NCBI RefSeq assembly: GCF_001310635.1
Contig: NZ_BAXR01000019.1
Span: 1 to 55,349, forward strand
From: Bacillus sp. JCM 19034
GTDB lineage: Bacteria; Bacillota; Bacilli; Bacillales; Bacillaceae_D
DNA: 55,349 nt
Direction of reading: 5' to 3'
Of the stretch, positions 46,893-55,349 are shown piece after piece (the stretch's first letter is position 1; each line of letters opens with the position of its first letter). Below the pieces are notes generated by a model that was given only the letters and a program-made list of their open reading frames with translations, was not told the origin of the DNA and did not search any database. The position numbers and the translations under genes are program-made.

Positions 46893-48179
46893 TTATGCCT
46901 TTATACCAATCTTTTTGACTATTTCGTTTAGAGAAACCGACATACTTTCGAGTTTATTCCCCATTTCTGTCAGTTGAGTCGCTGTCGAAAGCTGTTCTTC
47001 CGTAGTCGCTGCAATTTCTTCTGTTCCAGCCTGTGCATCATCAACACGTTGTGCAGTATTTATCATTAATTCATTAACACGCTCCCCACGATTAACCAGC
47101 TCAGTCATCACTTGCTTCATCGCAGTGGTTTGCTCTTTTATATCGCCTGTTTCATGACCGATTGATGTAATGACTTGCTCAGTTCCTTGCATTTCTTTAA
47201 CGATGCCATTCATATCTGCTTCATTTTCCCGAATGTCTTGTACCATTTTCTCTACTTCTTGTTGGATGGCGGTAATATGCTGATGAATTTGTCCAATTGA
47301 TTGCTGGGATTGCGTAGCTAAATTACGTACTTCATCAGCTACAACGGCAAATCCTTTCCCATGCTCTCCTGCACGTGCTGCTTCAATAGATGCATTCAGT
47401 GCTAATAAATTTGTTTGTTCAGCAATCGACGTGATCAGCTCAATAATCTCATTAATCTCACGTGATTTTTCACTTAACCGTCTAACGCCCGTTGCCGTTT
47501 GCGTAAAATTCGTTTGAGTTGTTTGAACTTTTTCCATTGATGCTTGTACTGTTTTCTGTCCTTCTTTCATTAACGTATACACATCTGTTGCCGACTGGTC
47601 GACTTGGTCGACACGACTAGCAAAGCTTTTAATCTCATCATTCGTCGCTTGCGTTTCTTCAACTACAAGCTGAACATCCTTTGTCATCGTTTCAGCCGAC
47701 ATTGAAAATTGCTCCGTCGTTGATGCGACTTGTTCAATTGATTGTTGTGTTTCTACTAATGCTTGTATCATTCCATTCGACTGCTTAGCTAGTTGATTAC
47801 TCGATGATTGTAATTCGTCTACGAGAAACTGCATTTGCTCAGCTGTTGCATTAAATACCTCACCTAGCTGCTGAAGCTCATCGCCTGTACGAATGTGAAT
47901 ACGTTTTTCGTAATCATTGTTCTTTAGGGCTAGAGCAATCTCTGTTAATTTTGTGAGTGGTTTTTTTATTAGAAAATGAATAATGAAAAAACTCCCAATT
48001 GCCCCTATTACGATCATGATAAATGTCGTCACAACCATAACAGCAGTTGAGTTTTCAATATAATTATGTACTATACCAGTTAATGTTGTACTAACACTTG
48101 TTATAACAAAAATTAGTAATGTAAGTAATGCCGTTACCTTTAATTGCAAATTCATTTTCATACCTTGATTTGCTTCCAT
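46893..48179 (-). CDS. Methyl-accepting chemotaxis protein without a large sensor domain
   Basis: Two N-terminal membrane helices are separated by only about ten extracellular residues, so there is no usual ligand-binding domain. A HAMP domain follows ([20 protein letters not shown]), then a long coiled-coil signalling domain whose hairpin tip has the conserved [20 protein letters not shown] motif. The stimulus must be sensed in the membrane, in the cytoplasm or through a partner. GAGGAGG precedes the ATG at 48179. The upstream gap 48180-48503 shows nothing convincing. Confidence 0.92.
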   Translation of the reverse strand: MEANQGMKMNLQLKVTALLTLLIFVITSVSTTLTGIVHNYIENSTAVMVVTTFIMIVIGAIGSFFIIHFLIKKPLTKLTEIALALKNNDYEKRIHIRTGDELQQLGEVFNATAEQMQFLVDELQSSSNQLAKQSNGMIQALVETQQSIEQVASTTEQFSMSAETMTKDVQLVVEETQATNDEIKSFASRVDQVDQSATDVYTLMKEGQKTVQASMEKVQTTQTNFTQTATGVRRLSEKSREINEIIELITSIAEQTNLLALNASIEAARAGEHGKGFAVVADEVRNLATQSQQSIGQIHQHITAIQQEVEKMVQDIRENEADMNGIVKEMQGTEQVITSIGHETGDIKEQTTAMKQVMTELVNRGERVNELMINTAQRVDDAQAGTEEIAATTEEQLSTATQLTEMGNKLESMSVSLNEIVKKIGIKA

Positions 48180-48503
48180 AAACTTTCCTCCTCATTCTTG
48201 AATGATTCAAGTAATTAGACCTACACTAAACCTCCTAATACTTGAGATAAATTTCAACAAAGCCGGAATTTTATGACTTTATAACTAGTATACAAGATTC
48301 TATATCATTATGATAACCTATATTATTCGACTTATTTCGACTTTTGTATTATTTATTGTTTAGAAAATTTAGGGGGTCACAGAGCTTCTCGCGTTAATTT
48401 TGTTACTACTATAGTGCTAATTCCAAATAGATTCCTCCTCAGTTGCTGCCAATTTCACCTTATTAGGCTTGCTTAAAACCTTATTAGTAGCCCATTGGAA
48501 ACT

Positions 48504-48543
48504 ACACAAAAGACAGAACCGGCAATGGTTCTGTCTTTTGTGT
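48504..48543 (-). terminator. Terminator of the RND operon
   Basis: A 17-base perfect stem ACACAAAAGACAGAACC/GGTTCTGTCTTTTGTGT with a six-base loop abuts the TetR stop codon, at the end of the operon. Confidence 0.85.
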
Positions 48544-49122
48544 TAATGCTTTTTTAATCCTTGAAATAGTAGATCTACTTGAGTTTTTACCACTTCTTGA
48601 TGAGTCTCTTTTTCTGTAGCTGGGTAGAAATAGATTACTTTCATACTATGAATAAGTGTGCTAGCTGCTACCTTTGGATGAACATGATCTCCTAGTTCTC
48701 CTGCTTCCTTCCCTTCTTCTATGACCATTGCGAGTTTATCAATGAACATTCCTTGTTGCTCGCGAAGCCAATCATGAAGTTCTTCCGGCATCTTACCGAA
48801 GTCACTTAGCATGAAATCTCGAAATTGCACTTCTTGTTGAAAGAAGAATAAATTACATTCATATAGACGTTCAACCTTTTCACGGACTGTTCCTGGCTTC
48901 TCTGTCTCCTGAACTAATTTCTTAAGGAAGAAACGGAAGGCCTCTTGTACGACTTCAAATAAAAGCGACTGCTTGCTTTCGAAATATTCATAGGTCGTTC
49001 CTTTTCCCACTCCTGCCGAGTTGGCAATTTCCTGCATTGTTGCCCGTTCGTAACCATCTCTTAGAAAAACATGAAAAGCGGCTTTTAAAATTTTTTTCGC
49101 GTTTTGTTTCCTTATTCTTCAA
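48543..49122 (-). pseudogene. TetR-family regulator of the RND efflux operon, one homopolymer frame break
   Basis: The start is most likely a TTG at 49122 with GGGAGG nine bases upstream. The N-terminus reads KNKETKREK. The run of seven T (49091-49097, plus strand) seems one base too long; removing it gives ILKAAFHVFLRDGYERATMQ, the TetR helix-turn-helix, then EIANSAGVGKGTTYEYFESK. A ligand-binding helical domain follows. It overlaps the pump gene by 11 bases as last gene of the operon, so it probably represses the operon and its own synthesis and is released by a pump substrate. Confidence 0.85.
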
Positions 49123-52100
49123 TTGAATCGACCTCCCTCTTTCGTTTAAAAGAGAATGATCCCATTCGTTTTGATAAATTATCAAAGAAAATGTACATGA
49201 CCGGTATTAAAATTAGCGTGAACACCGTTGAAGCCATCAAACCGAAAATGATTACGACCGCCATTGGTGTTTGTGCTTCTGCACCTTGGCCTATGCCGAG
49301 TGCAAGTGGTACCATCGCTAATGCAGTCGTTAACGTCGTCATGAAAATTGGACGTAAACGTGACCGACCTGATTCAATAATTGCTTCGGTGCGATCCATT
49401 CCTTTTTCCCGCAAAATGTTAATATAACTAACGAGCACGATCGCGTTGTTCACGACGATTCCGGCGAGCATGATGACCCCGACGAAGGCTGGAACACTAA
49501 GTGGTTCATTTGTAATAAATAGACCGCCAAGAACCCCGACAATCATCGTAGGTAACGAGAACATGATGATAAATGGGAATAAGAAGGATTCAAATTGAAT
49601 CGCCATAACCATATACACTAAAAAGATTGATAAAAAGAACGCTAAGGCCAGCTGTTCAAAGGCATCGATCATTTCTTGCGATTGTCCGCCAAGTGATAAA
49701 TTATATCCGTCTGGCTTATGCATTCGCTCAAGCTGAGCTTCAATTTGCGTTGTAGCTGTTCCAAGGTCTACACCAACTAAGTCACTTGTCACCCGTACTT
49801 CTCGTTGCTGATTGCTTCGGTTGATTTCCGTAGGACCTTGAATTTGCTGTAACTCCGCGATACTTGAAAGCGGGATTTCGGTTCCTTGTTGATTATGAAT
49901 CATCATCGTTTCAATATCTTGAATGGTTTGACGCTGATCATCTGGTAAAATGACCCGAACATCAAATTCTTTACCCTCCTCACGGTAACGAGTTGCCACT
50001 TGACCACTATAGCCGAGCATGATTTCACTCATAACTTGCTGTTGTGATAAACCATATTGAGCTGCCATATCGCGGTCAACAACAATTTGTAGCTCTGGTC
50101 TTCCTTCCGAAATCGTACTGTCAACATTTGTGATTCCTTCATTATCTTCAATCATCCACATGACTTGCTGAGCCAAATCCTCTAGGACATCCATCTCAGG
50201 TCCACTAATGTTAATTTGAATCGGAGAACCTCCACCTAGACCCGCACCTACAGCTGTAATTGTCGTCTCTGCCCCAGGCAAATCAGTCATCTCATCACCT
50301 AAGGACTGAACGAATTCTTCCGTTGTCATACTCCGTTCAGACGGTTCGACGAGCTGGATAATGACCTCTATTTCACTTGAGCCACCGCCCATTCCTTGTG
50401 AGCTACCACCAATCATTGAATATCTTGTTTCAATGATCTCTTCATATGGTTCGAGCGTCTCATTCACTCGCTCAACCATTTCATCAAGCTCAGCTATCCT
50501 TGTCCCTGTTTGGGCAATGATGTTCATTTGAACTTGGCCTTGATCAGCCTCAGGTATAAAGGACATTCCAATAAATGGTGTGAGTGCTAAACTAGCAACA
50601 ATTGAGAAGATTGTGAGGGCAACCGTTGTTTTTCTCTTTTTCAGTGCCCATTTTAATACACGCTCGTAAATGTTTGTTATTTTATCAAATAAACGGTCAA
50701 AGCCTTTCTTTTCCTCAGGCTCGCCGACTTTCACCTTCGATAACAGCTTGGAGGAGAGCATCGGTATTAACGTCAGCGACACGACCAGTGAAGCGAAGAG
50801 TGCAAATGCGACCGTAAAAGCGAGCGGTCGGAAAATTTGTGCTGGTAAACCTTCAACAAAGACAATCGGCAAGAAAACGACCACACTCGTTAACGTTGAA
50901 GCAAGGACGGCTGATGCTAACTCCGATCCACCTTCCTTCGCTGCTTCGATCATTGAATAGCCTTGCTGACGTTTACTAAATATATTTTCTAAAATAACAA
51001 TCGAGCTATCGACCATCATTCCGAGTCCGAGTGCCAAACCACCCATCGACAGAACATTTAATGTCTCACCGGTAAAATACATGAGTGTAAACGTTGATAT
51101 AATCGCAATAGGTATTGAAATCCCGATAACTAGTGTCGTTCTGATACTACGTAGGAATATGAGTAGAATAATAACCGATAGAAGAGCTCCAAGTAGCATA
51201 TTATTGACGACACTCGCAATTGATTGTCGAATAAACTCAGATGTATCGATAATGACATCAACAGTAAACTGGCTGTCTCCTAAATCTTGCTGCACTTGTT
51301 CAATTGCACGATACATGTTGTCAGAAACTGCAACCGTATTTCCATCAGATTGCTTCATTATTGATAAAACAACTGCTTCCGACCCGTTTACTTCTGAGCG
51401 TACATCACGTTCAAGGAACGTATCGGTTACTTCTGCAACATCATTAACCGTAATCGTTTCACCTGTCGGAATCATTAACGGTGTATTGCCAATATCATCA
51501 ATCGACGTGAAATCTCCATTAATTCGTAATTGTAAATCCTGTGTTCCGCGCTCAAGTGTTCCAGCAGATATTGACTGATTTTCTGCAGAAATGGCCTGAG
51601 CAATTTGCGAGCCGTTTAAGCCATATGTAGCAAGTTTTGCTTGATCCATTTGTACTTGAATTTCACGCGTGAGTCCACCTTCGATTGAGACAGAGGCGAC
51701 ACCGTCAACTCGTTCAAATGCTGGTTGAATCTCTGTTTCAGCCAACTGCTGTAAAATGTCTGGTGATGCCCCCGATATACTGACCCACATGACAGGAAGC
51801 TGTTGTGGATCAAAGCGTAAAATCGATGGTCGTCCAGCATTTTCTGGAAGTACTCCAACAACTTGATCAACACGTTCGCGAATCGCATTCATTGATTCAT
51901 CGATATTCCGTCCCCAATCAAATTGTAGGATAACAAGAGAAGACCCCGCCGCTGACATCGATTCGATCGCTTGTACCCCTTCAATAGAGCCTACTGCTGA
52001 TTCAATTGGCCTCGTAACAAGCTGCTCCATTTCCTGTGGGGCCGCACCTTGGTAAGAGGTCGCAATGACAGCAACAGGCACCTCAATTTCTGGGAATAAA

Positions 52101-52204
52101 TCAATTGCTAAATTTTTTAAGGAAATTCCGCCGAGTACTAGTGCTGCTAGGACGATCATAATAACCCCGACGGGACGCTTTACGGATGTTTCTACTAATT
52201 TCAT
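49112..52204 (-). CDS. RND-family efflux pump (HAE1/SwrC-like)
   Basis: Twelve transmembrane segments and two large extracytoplasmic loops in 1030 residues are the RND hallmark. The N-terminus (SVKRPVGVIMIVLAALVLGG) and GLALGLGMMVDSSIVILENI in TM4 (proton-relay aspartate) match the HAE1 group; B. subtilis SwrC is the nearest well-known type. Substrates are usually lipophilic drugs, detergents or surfactin-like lipopeptides. The ATG at 52204 has GAGGAGG seven bases upstream. It follows the fusion protein gene by only a few bases. Confidence 0.95.
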   Translation of the reverse strand: MKLVETSVKRPVGVIMIVLAALVLGGISLKNLAIDLFPEIEVPVAVIATSYQGAAPQEMEQLVTRPIESAVGSIEGVQAIESMSAAGSSLVILQFDWGRNIDESMNAIRERVDQVVGVLPENAGRPSILRFDPQQLPVMWVSISGASPDILQQLAETEIQPAFERVDGVASVSIEGGLTREIQVQMDQAKLATYGLNGSQIAQAISAENQSISAGTLERGTQDLQLRINGDFTSIDDIGNTPLMIPTGETITVNDVAEVTDTFLERDVRSEVNGSEAVVLSIMKQSDGNTVAVSDNMYRAIEQVQQDLGDSQFTVDVIIDTSEFIRQSIASVVNNMLLGALLSVIILLIFLRSIRTTLVIGISIPIAIISTFTLMYFTGETLNVLSMGGLALGLGMMVDSSIVILENIFSKRQQGYSMIEAAKEGGSELASAVLASTLTSVVVFLPIVFVEGLPAQIFRPLAFTVAFALFASLVVSLTLIPMLSSKLLSKVKVGEPEEKKGFDRLFDKITNIYERVLKWALKKRKTTVALTIFSIVASLALTPFIGMSFIPEADQGQVQMNIIAQTGTRIAELDEMVERVNETLEPYEEIIETRYSMIGGSSQGMGGGSSEIEVIIQLVEPSERSMTTEEFVQSLGDEMTDLPGAETTITAVGAGLGGGSPIQINISGPEMDVLEDLAQQVMWMIEDNEGITNVDSTISEGRPELQIVVDRDMAAQYGLSQQQVMSEIMLGYSGQVATRYREEGKEFDVRVILPDDQRQTIQDIETMMIHNQQGTEIPLSSIAELQQIQGPTEINRSNQQREVRVTSDLVGVDLGTATTQIEAQLERMHKPDGYNLSLGGQSQEMIDAFEQLALAFFLSIFLVYMVMAIQFESFLFPFIIMFSLPTMIVGVLGGLFITNEPLSVPAFVGVIMLAGIVVNNAIVLVSYINILREKGMDRTEAIIESGRSRLRPIFMTTLTTALAMVPLALGIGQGAEAQTPMAVVIIFGLMASTVFTLILIPVMYIFFDNLSKRMGSFSFKRKREVDSIEE

Positions 52205-52205
52205 G

Positions 52206-53561
52206 CTACACCTCCTCGACGATTCGAACAGAGTCGCCATCGTCTATGAGATGCTGACCTTTGATTACGACTTGATCTCCTACCTCGATCTCTCCTCTAA
52301 TTGCCGATTGCTCACTGTCAAAGCGAACAACTTCAACTTCAACTTCACGCACAGCACCATCTTCCACAACAAAGACATACGCACGACCTTGGCTTTCTAG
52401 GATCGCTTCTGTTGGTACAATTTGCTCATCCTCTACAAGAACTTCCTCGATAAATACAGAGGCAACCATTCCTTGACGAATTTCAGCATCTGTATTTTCA
52501 ATTTCTATTTCAATTGGGAAAAGGCGTGAATCGTTGACAGATGGAGATATAAACGTTACTTCACCTGTTTGCAACTCTGATACTCCACTTACTTCAATCT
52601 CAACTTCCTGCTCAACTGAGAAATAGCTTAACTGTTCAGCTGTTACATTTAACGTCACAATGACCGAATCGAGTGAGATCAAATGAGCAAATGGTGCTTG
52701 TGGTGAAACAATGTCTCCCTCACTTGCTTCAATTGCTAGCACTTCTCCTTCAGCGGTTGCACGAATAACAGCATCATCTAGTCTTTCTTCTGAGCGCTCA
52801 ACTGCTTTTTTCGCTTGATTGACCATTCTCTTCGCTTCCTCAACGGCAAGGTCCGCCTCAGTAACCGTAGAACGTGCCACATCTACACCTGTTTCCGCTT
52901 GCTCAACCGTCGCCTCAATCGAGGAGATGCTTTGCTGTGAGCTCATTTGGGCATTCCCACCTGTTTGTGAAGAGAGCAGCCCTTGTAAAAATTCTTCTGC
53001 CTGCTCAACTTGTTCTTCGCTAGCACCACCCTCTTCTAGCGATTCACGAAGACGCTCAACCATTTTTTCTGCCTCTTCAATTTGTGCCTCTAGCTCTTCT
53101 TCATACTCTTCCTTTGCTTCTTTGGCATCAGATAATCCTTTTTTCGCATGACTAAGCTGTGATTCGGCTTGAGTTACATTTGATTGTGCCTGCTTCTTTC
53201 CATTTTCTGCTCGACGCAATCCGTTACGAGCCTGCTCAAGCTGTGCTTCATCTGCTTCAAGCTGGAGTTGCAAATCCTGATTATCTAAGCGGGCAAGTAT
53301 GTCTCCTTTCTCGACGTAGTCTCCTTTCTCGACAAGAACCTCGACAATTTCACCAGGCACCTTTGGCATAATCACTTGTTGTCCTCCGGCCTGCACTTGT
53401 CCGATAAAACGGTTTTCACCGATAATATCGCCTTTCTTAACTTCTTCAACAGCGACTACTATTTCTTCAGGTTCTGCTTCTGTATCTGTTTCTCCACCAC
53501 AAGCTACTAAAAACAAGACAAAAAGACTAACAGTACACGTTGCGATTGATTTCAACGTCAC
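52206..53561 (-). CDS. Lipoprotein periplasmic-adaptor-like RND membrane fusion protein
   Basis: The signal ends in the lipobox LFLVACGG, so the protein is lipid-anchored outside. The biotinyl/lipoyl hairpin (about 60-110; KVPGEIVEVLVEKGDYVEKG) is split by a long coiled coil (about 110-260). Beta-barrel and membrane-proximal domains (TAEQLSYFSVEQEVEIEVSG) complete it. It is the HlyD-type partner of the RND pump encoded next. GTG 53561 has GAGGAG nine bases upstream; a TTG two codons later is an alternative. The frame upstream to 53663 is not coding. Confidence 0.92.
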   Translation of the reverse strand: MTLKSIATCTVSLFVLFLVACGGETDTEAEPEEIVVAVEEVKKGDIIGENRFIGQVQAGGQQVIMPKVPGEIVEVLVEKGDYVEKGDILARLDNQDLQLQLEADEAQLEQARNGLRRAENGKKQAQSNVTQAESQLSHAKKGLSDAKEAKEEYEEELEAQIEEAEKMVERLRESLEEGGASEEQVEQAEEFLQGLLSSQTGGNAQMSSQQSISSIEATVEQAETGVDVARSTVTEADLAVEEAKRMVNQAKKAVERSEERLDDAVIRATAEGEVLAIEASEGDIVSPQAPFAHLISLDSVIVTLNVTAEQLSYFSVEQEVEIEVSGVSELQTGEVTFISPSVNDSRLFPIEIEIENTDAEIRQGMVASVFIEEVLVEDEQIVPTEAILESQGRAYVFVVEDGAVREVEVEVVRFDSEQSAIRGEIEVGDQVVIKGQHLIDDGDSVRIVEEV

Positions 53562-53596
53562 GCTTCTCCACTCCTCTGTTTTTCTACATATCTCCG

Positions 53597-53610
53597 ACTG
53601 ACCAGTCAGT
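53597..53610. promoter_or_regulatory. Palindromic operator-like site upstream of the RND operon
   Basis: ACTGAC-CA-GTCAGT, a six-base inverted repeat around two bases, lies about 36 bases upstream of the fusion-protein start. TetR-family repressors often bind TGACTGGTCAGT-like palindromes at this position. The operon's own TetR protein is the obvious candidate. Confidence 0.7.
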
Positions 53611-53778
53611 TTTGACCTACTTCGATTGTAATTTCTAGAACTACCTACGTCAAGAACATTCAACTGGTTTCATTATCTCTTAACAATCATTAATACGTAT
53701 TTATTATGTGTGAAAACGCATAAAAATGGGGCGACTTATGACGTTTGATTGAATTAAATAGGCATGGGGCAATCTCCC

Positions 53779-53943
53779 TTACAACCCTTTGTCTTCTTCA
53801 TCCTCACCAAATAAAAAGCCAAGGCCGATCAAAAGGCTAATTGTGTTAACAACAGTTGTTGGTATCAATAAAATTCTTTTCATAACTGATTTAATCCCCT
53901 TATCTTCACAAATTTGACGATTTTGTCCTTTTCCTGTTGTCAT
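53779..53943 (-). CDS. Small membrane protein of unknown function (54 aa)
   Basis: ATG 53943 overlaps the stop codon of the AraC-type gene by four bases (ATGA), which points to translational coupling. The protein begins MTTGKGQNRQICED, has one hydrophobic helix (LIPTTVVNTISLLIGLGFLF) and an acidic tail (GEDEEDKGL). No family is recognised. It may act with the regulator, for example as a membrane partner; this is speculation. Confidence 0.55.
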   Translation of the reverse strand: MTTGKGQNRQICEDKGIKSVMKRILLIPTTVVNTISLLIGLGFLFGEDEEDKGL

Positions 53944-54838
53944 CCTCTATTACCATCTTCAAAATTCAGATTAACTGGCTCATCGGATAAATCTTCTGTA
54001 GCGTTATGATCTGTCACGGGGACACTTTCATCTACAACCTCAAAACTAAGATCGTCTATCCAAATTTGCCCTGAACCATGTAATAATATTCCGAACGCTA
54101 TCAGTTCGCTTTTTACTGGAATATCCAATACAACACTATAATAATTCCATGAATTCGTCCCTTTGATCGGGCGATTCATCATATTGTCAAAGGCAAGCAC
54201 CTCCCCAGAGGAATGGTCAATTCTCATCCATAAACCGGCCGAGCTTTAACATCCTTACTTTTTACAAATGCAGAGAAACGGATTCGCTCACCTAGATATC
54301 TATCTGATTTAATTTGTTGCATCAGTGTTGCAAAACCACGTGCTTTTTCATCTTTTGAAATCAAATATGCTGAGTAATTACCACTATGTACTATTTGGTT
54401 ATCTAATCCGGTCTCGTAATCAGATGGTGATTCCCCTGCCATAATCCAACCAGCAGGTGCATTATTTTTTTTACTCATACTAAACTCCCCTTTTTCCATT
54501 AATTTTCGAAGCAATTTCCGATAATGTCCTGGCGTCCTATCATATGTTTTCTTAAAAGCTCTAGTAAAAGACTCTTGTGATCCAAAATGGTACTGCAAAG
54601 CAATGTCAATCACCCTATTATCTGTCATAATTAAATCTCTTGCCGCCTGAGTCATTCTTCGTTCCCGTACATAATCAACAACTGACTTCCCAATCACTTT
54701 TCGAAAAATGCGGTGAAAGTGAAACCTTGAATAACCGGCTTGCTTTGCAATGGAATGTAGTGGTAATTCGTCTGTTAAATGCTGTTCAATAAAATCTAGT
54801 GTATTCTTAATGGATTTTTCATACTCTTGATAGAGCAC
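53940..54838 (-). pseudogene. AraC-family regulator with C-terminal carbohydrate-binding-like domain, one frame break
   Basis: The N-terminal AraC DNA-binding domain has two helix-turn-helices (LHSIAKQAGYSRFHFHRIFR, then YHFGSQESFTRAFKKTY). A beta-rich domain of about 180 residues follows (RIRFSAFVKSKDV and GSGQIWIDDLSFEVVDE), resembling carbohydrate-binding modules. One base is missing near 54240-54245; restoring it joins KDVKA to SAGLWMRIDH. AGGAGG lies seven bases before GTG 54838, the preferred start. It is followed by the coupled 54-residue membrane protein. Confidence 0.82.
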
Positions 54839-54910
54839 CTGAACACCTCCTAGCCTCATGTTTAACTATAACTGAAGACTCTATTAGAAACTTGACTTTT
54901 TGTGCTAAGC

Positions 54911-55165
54911 TTATGGATATTCGAACGACATCTCTGAACTAAGTGTTAATGCTTCTTGTTCCAACATTATCGTGTGACGTTGATAGCGTTCTACAAAAGA
55001 CAACCGTTCATAAAACGTCTTCCCACATCTCAGACATCGATATCTTCTCTTATTCACATATAAGCTGATCTCTTTTTCATTTATACGTGTTCTTTGTACT
55101 TTTGTATTCGGTAACTATGGACACGTCTTGTCCGTTCTCCACACCCTGCTTCGAATGATCATGCC
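54911..55165 (-). pseudogene. ISL3-family transposase N-terminal remnant
   Basis: The reading VNKRRYRCLRCGKTFYERLS followed by FVERYQRHT is the zinc-finger and first helix of ISL3 transposases; upstream the HSYRIQK motif is recognisable in another frame (one base lost near the AAAA run). It ends in a stop at 54911 and the catalytic DDE region is absent, so only the 5' part remains. The remaining sequence to 55349 shows no gene and no recognisable terminal repeat. Confidence 0.7.
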
Positions 55166-55349
55166 TTATATTCCTCTTTTTTCTCTTTGGTGTGCCAACT
55201 TTAAGAGTAACAAAGAGAGTGAATATAGTGCTTTTTTTTGCTTTTTTGGGGAGGAAGACAACCTTGTTTGATCAACCATCACCACCACATTTAGTATAGA
55301 GCCAAAAAAATCGGTTCATTTGTTCTACTTTAGGAATATTTGATTATAA

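Overview
The window looks like the chromosome of a low-GC, endospore-forming Bacillaceae species. The evidence is a Spo0E-type phosphatase, a ComK homologue, a LytR-CpsA-Psr protein, an NlpC/P60 hydrolase with PG-binding repeats, strong GGAGG ribosome-binding sites and many TTG/GTG starts. The very acidic secreted proteins would fit a halotolerant or alkaliphilic lineage, but that is inference. No rRNA, tRNA or CRISPR array was seen.

Layout. 1-9.2 kb (minus strand): a large secreted beta-helix/LamG/FN3-like surface protein that leaves the window, a response regulator with a BTAD/SARP-type output domain, a small unknown protein, a lipoprotein, a damaged serine hydrolase and an AraC regulator. 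9.2-15 kb: a structured repeat element, an XRE regulator, comK, an isochorismatase-fold hydrolase with an NCS2 permease and a GntR regulator, and an MFS transporter. 15.4-35.7 kb (all minus): a complete Wzx/Wzy-type exopolysaccharide locus. It starts with a Wzz/tyrosine kinase/PHP phosphatase module, then a candidate EAR-like RNA in the gap before the EpsC/CapD-like dehydratase, a priming sugar transferase, glycosyltransferases, Wzy and Wzx. It ends with UDP-glucuronate 4-epimerase, GalU and Ugd. Inside it lies a MurA homologue, an ATP-grasp ligase, Wzx and a MurB homologue. An LCP ligase gene is divergent from the first EPS gene.

36.9-46 kb: cell-wall hydrolase, a decaying region with gene remnants, spo0E, an aldose-epimerase-like gene, a NERD-domain protein, Nudix, VanZ-like and CapA-like genes. 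46-55.3 kb: a sigma factor, a cluster of DnaA-box-like 9-mers, a chemotaxis receptor, an RND efflux operon (fusion protein, pump, TetR) with a palindromic operator, an AraC-type regulator and an ISL3 transposase remnant.

Two properties run through the window. First, about twenty genes carry single-base frame disruptions, mostly in short homopolymers and mostly in genes that are otherwise well conserved. Uncorrected long-read sequencing errors explain this better than mass gene decay, so broken genes are described here as whole genes. Second, a 13-base palindrome (GGGGTC-N-GACCCC) occurs nine times, between genes and inside or at the ends of reading frames.

The most interesting candidate system is the peptidoglycan-precursor-like branch (MurA, MurB, ATP-grasp ligase) inside the exopolysaccharide operon. 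It suggests a polymer containing a lactyl (muramic-acid-like) sugar, possibly amidated with an amino acid.
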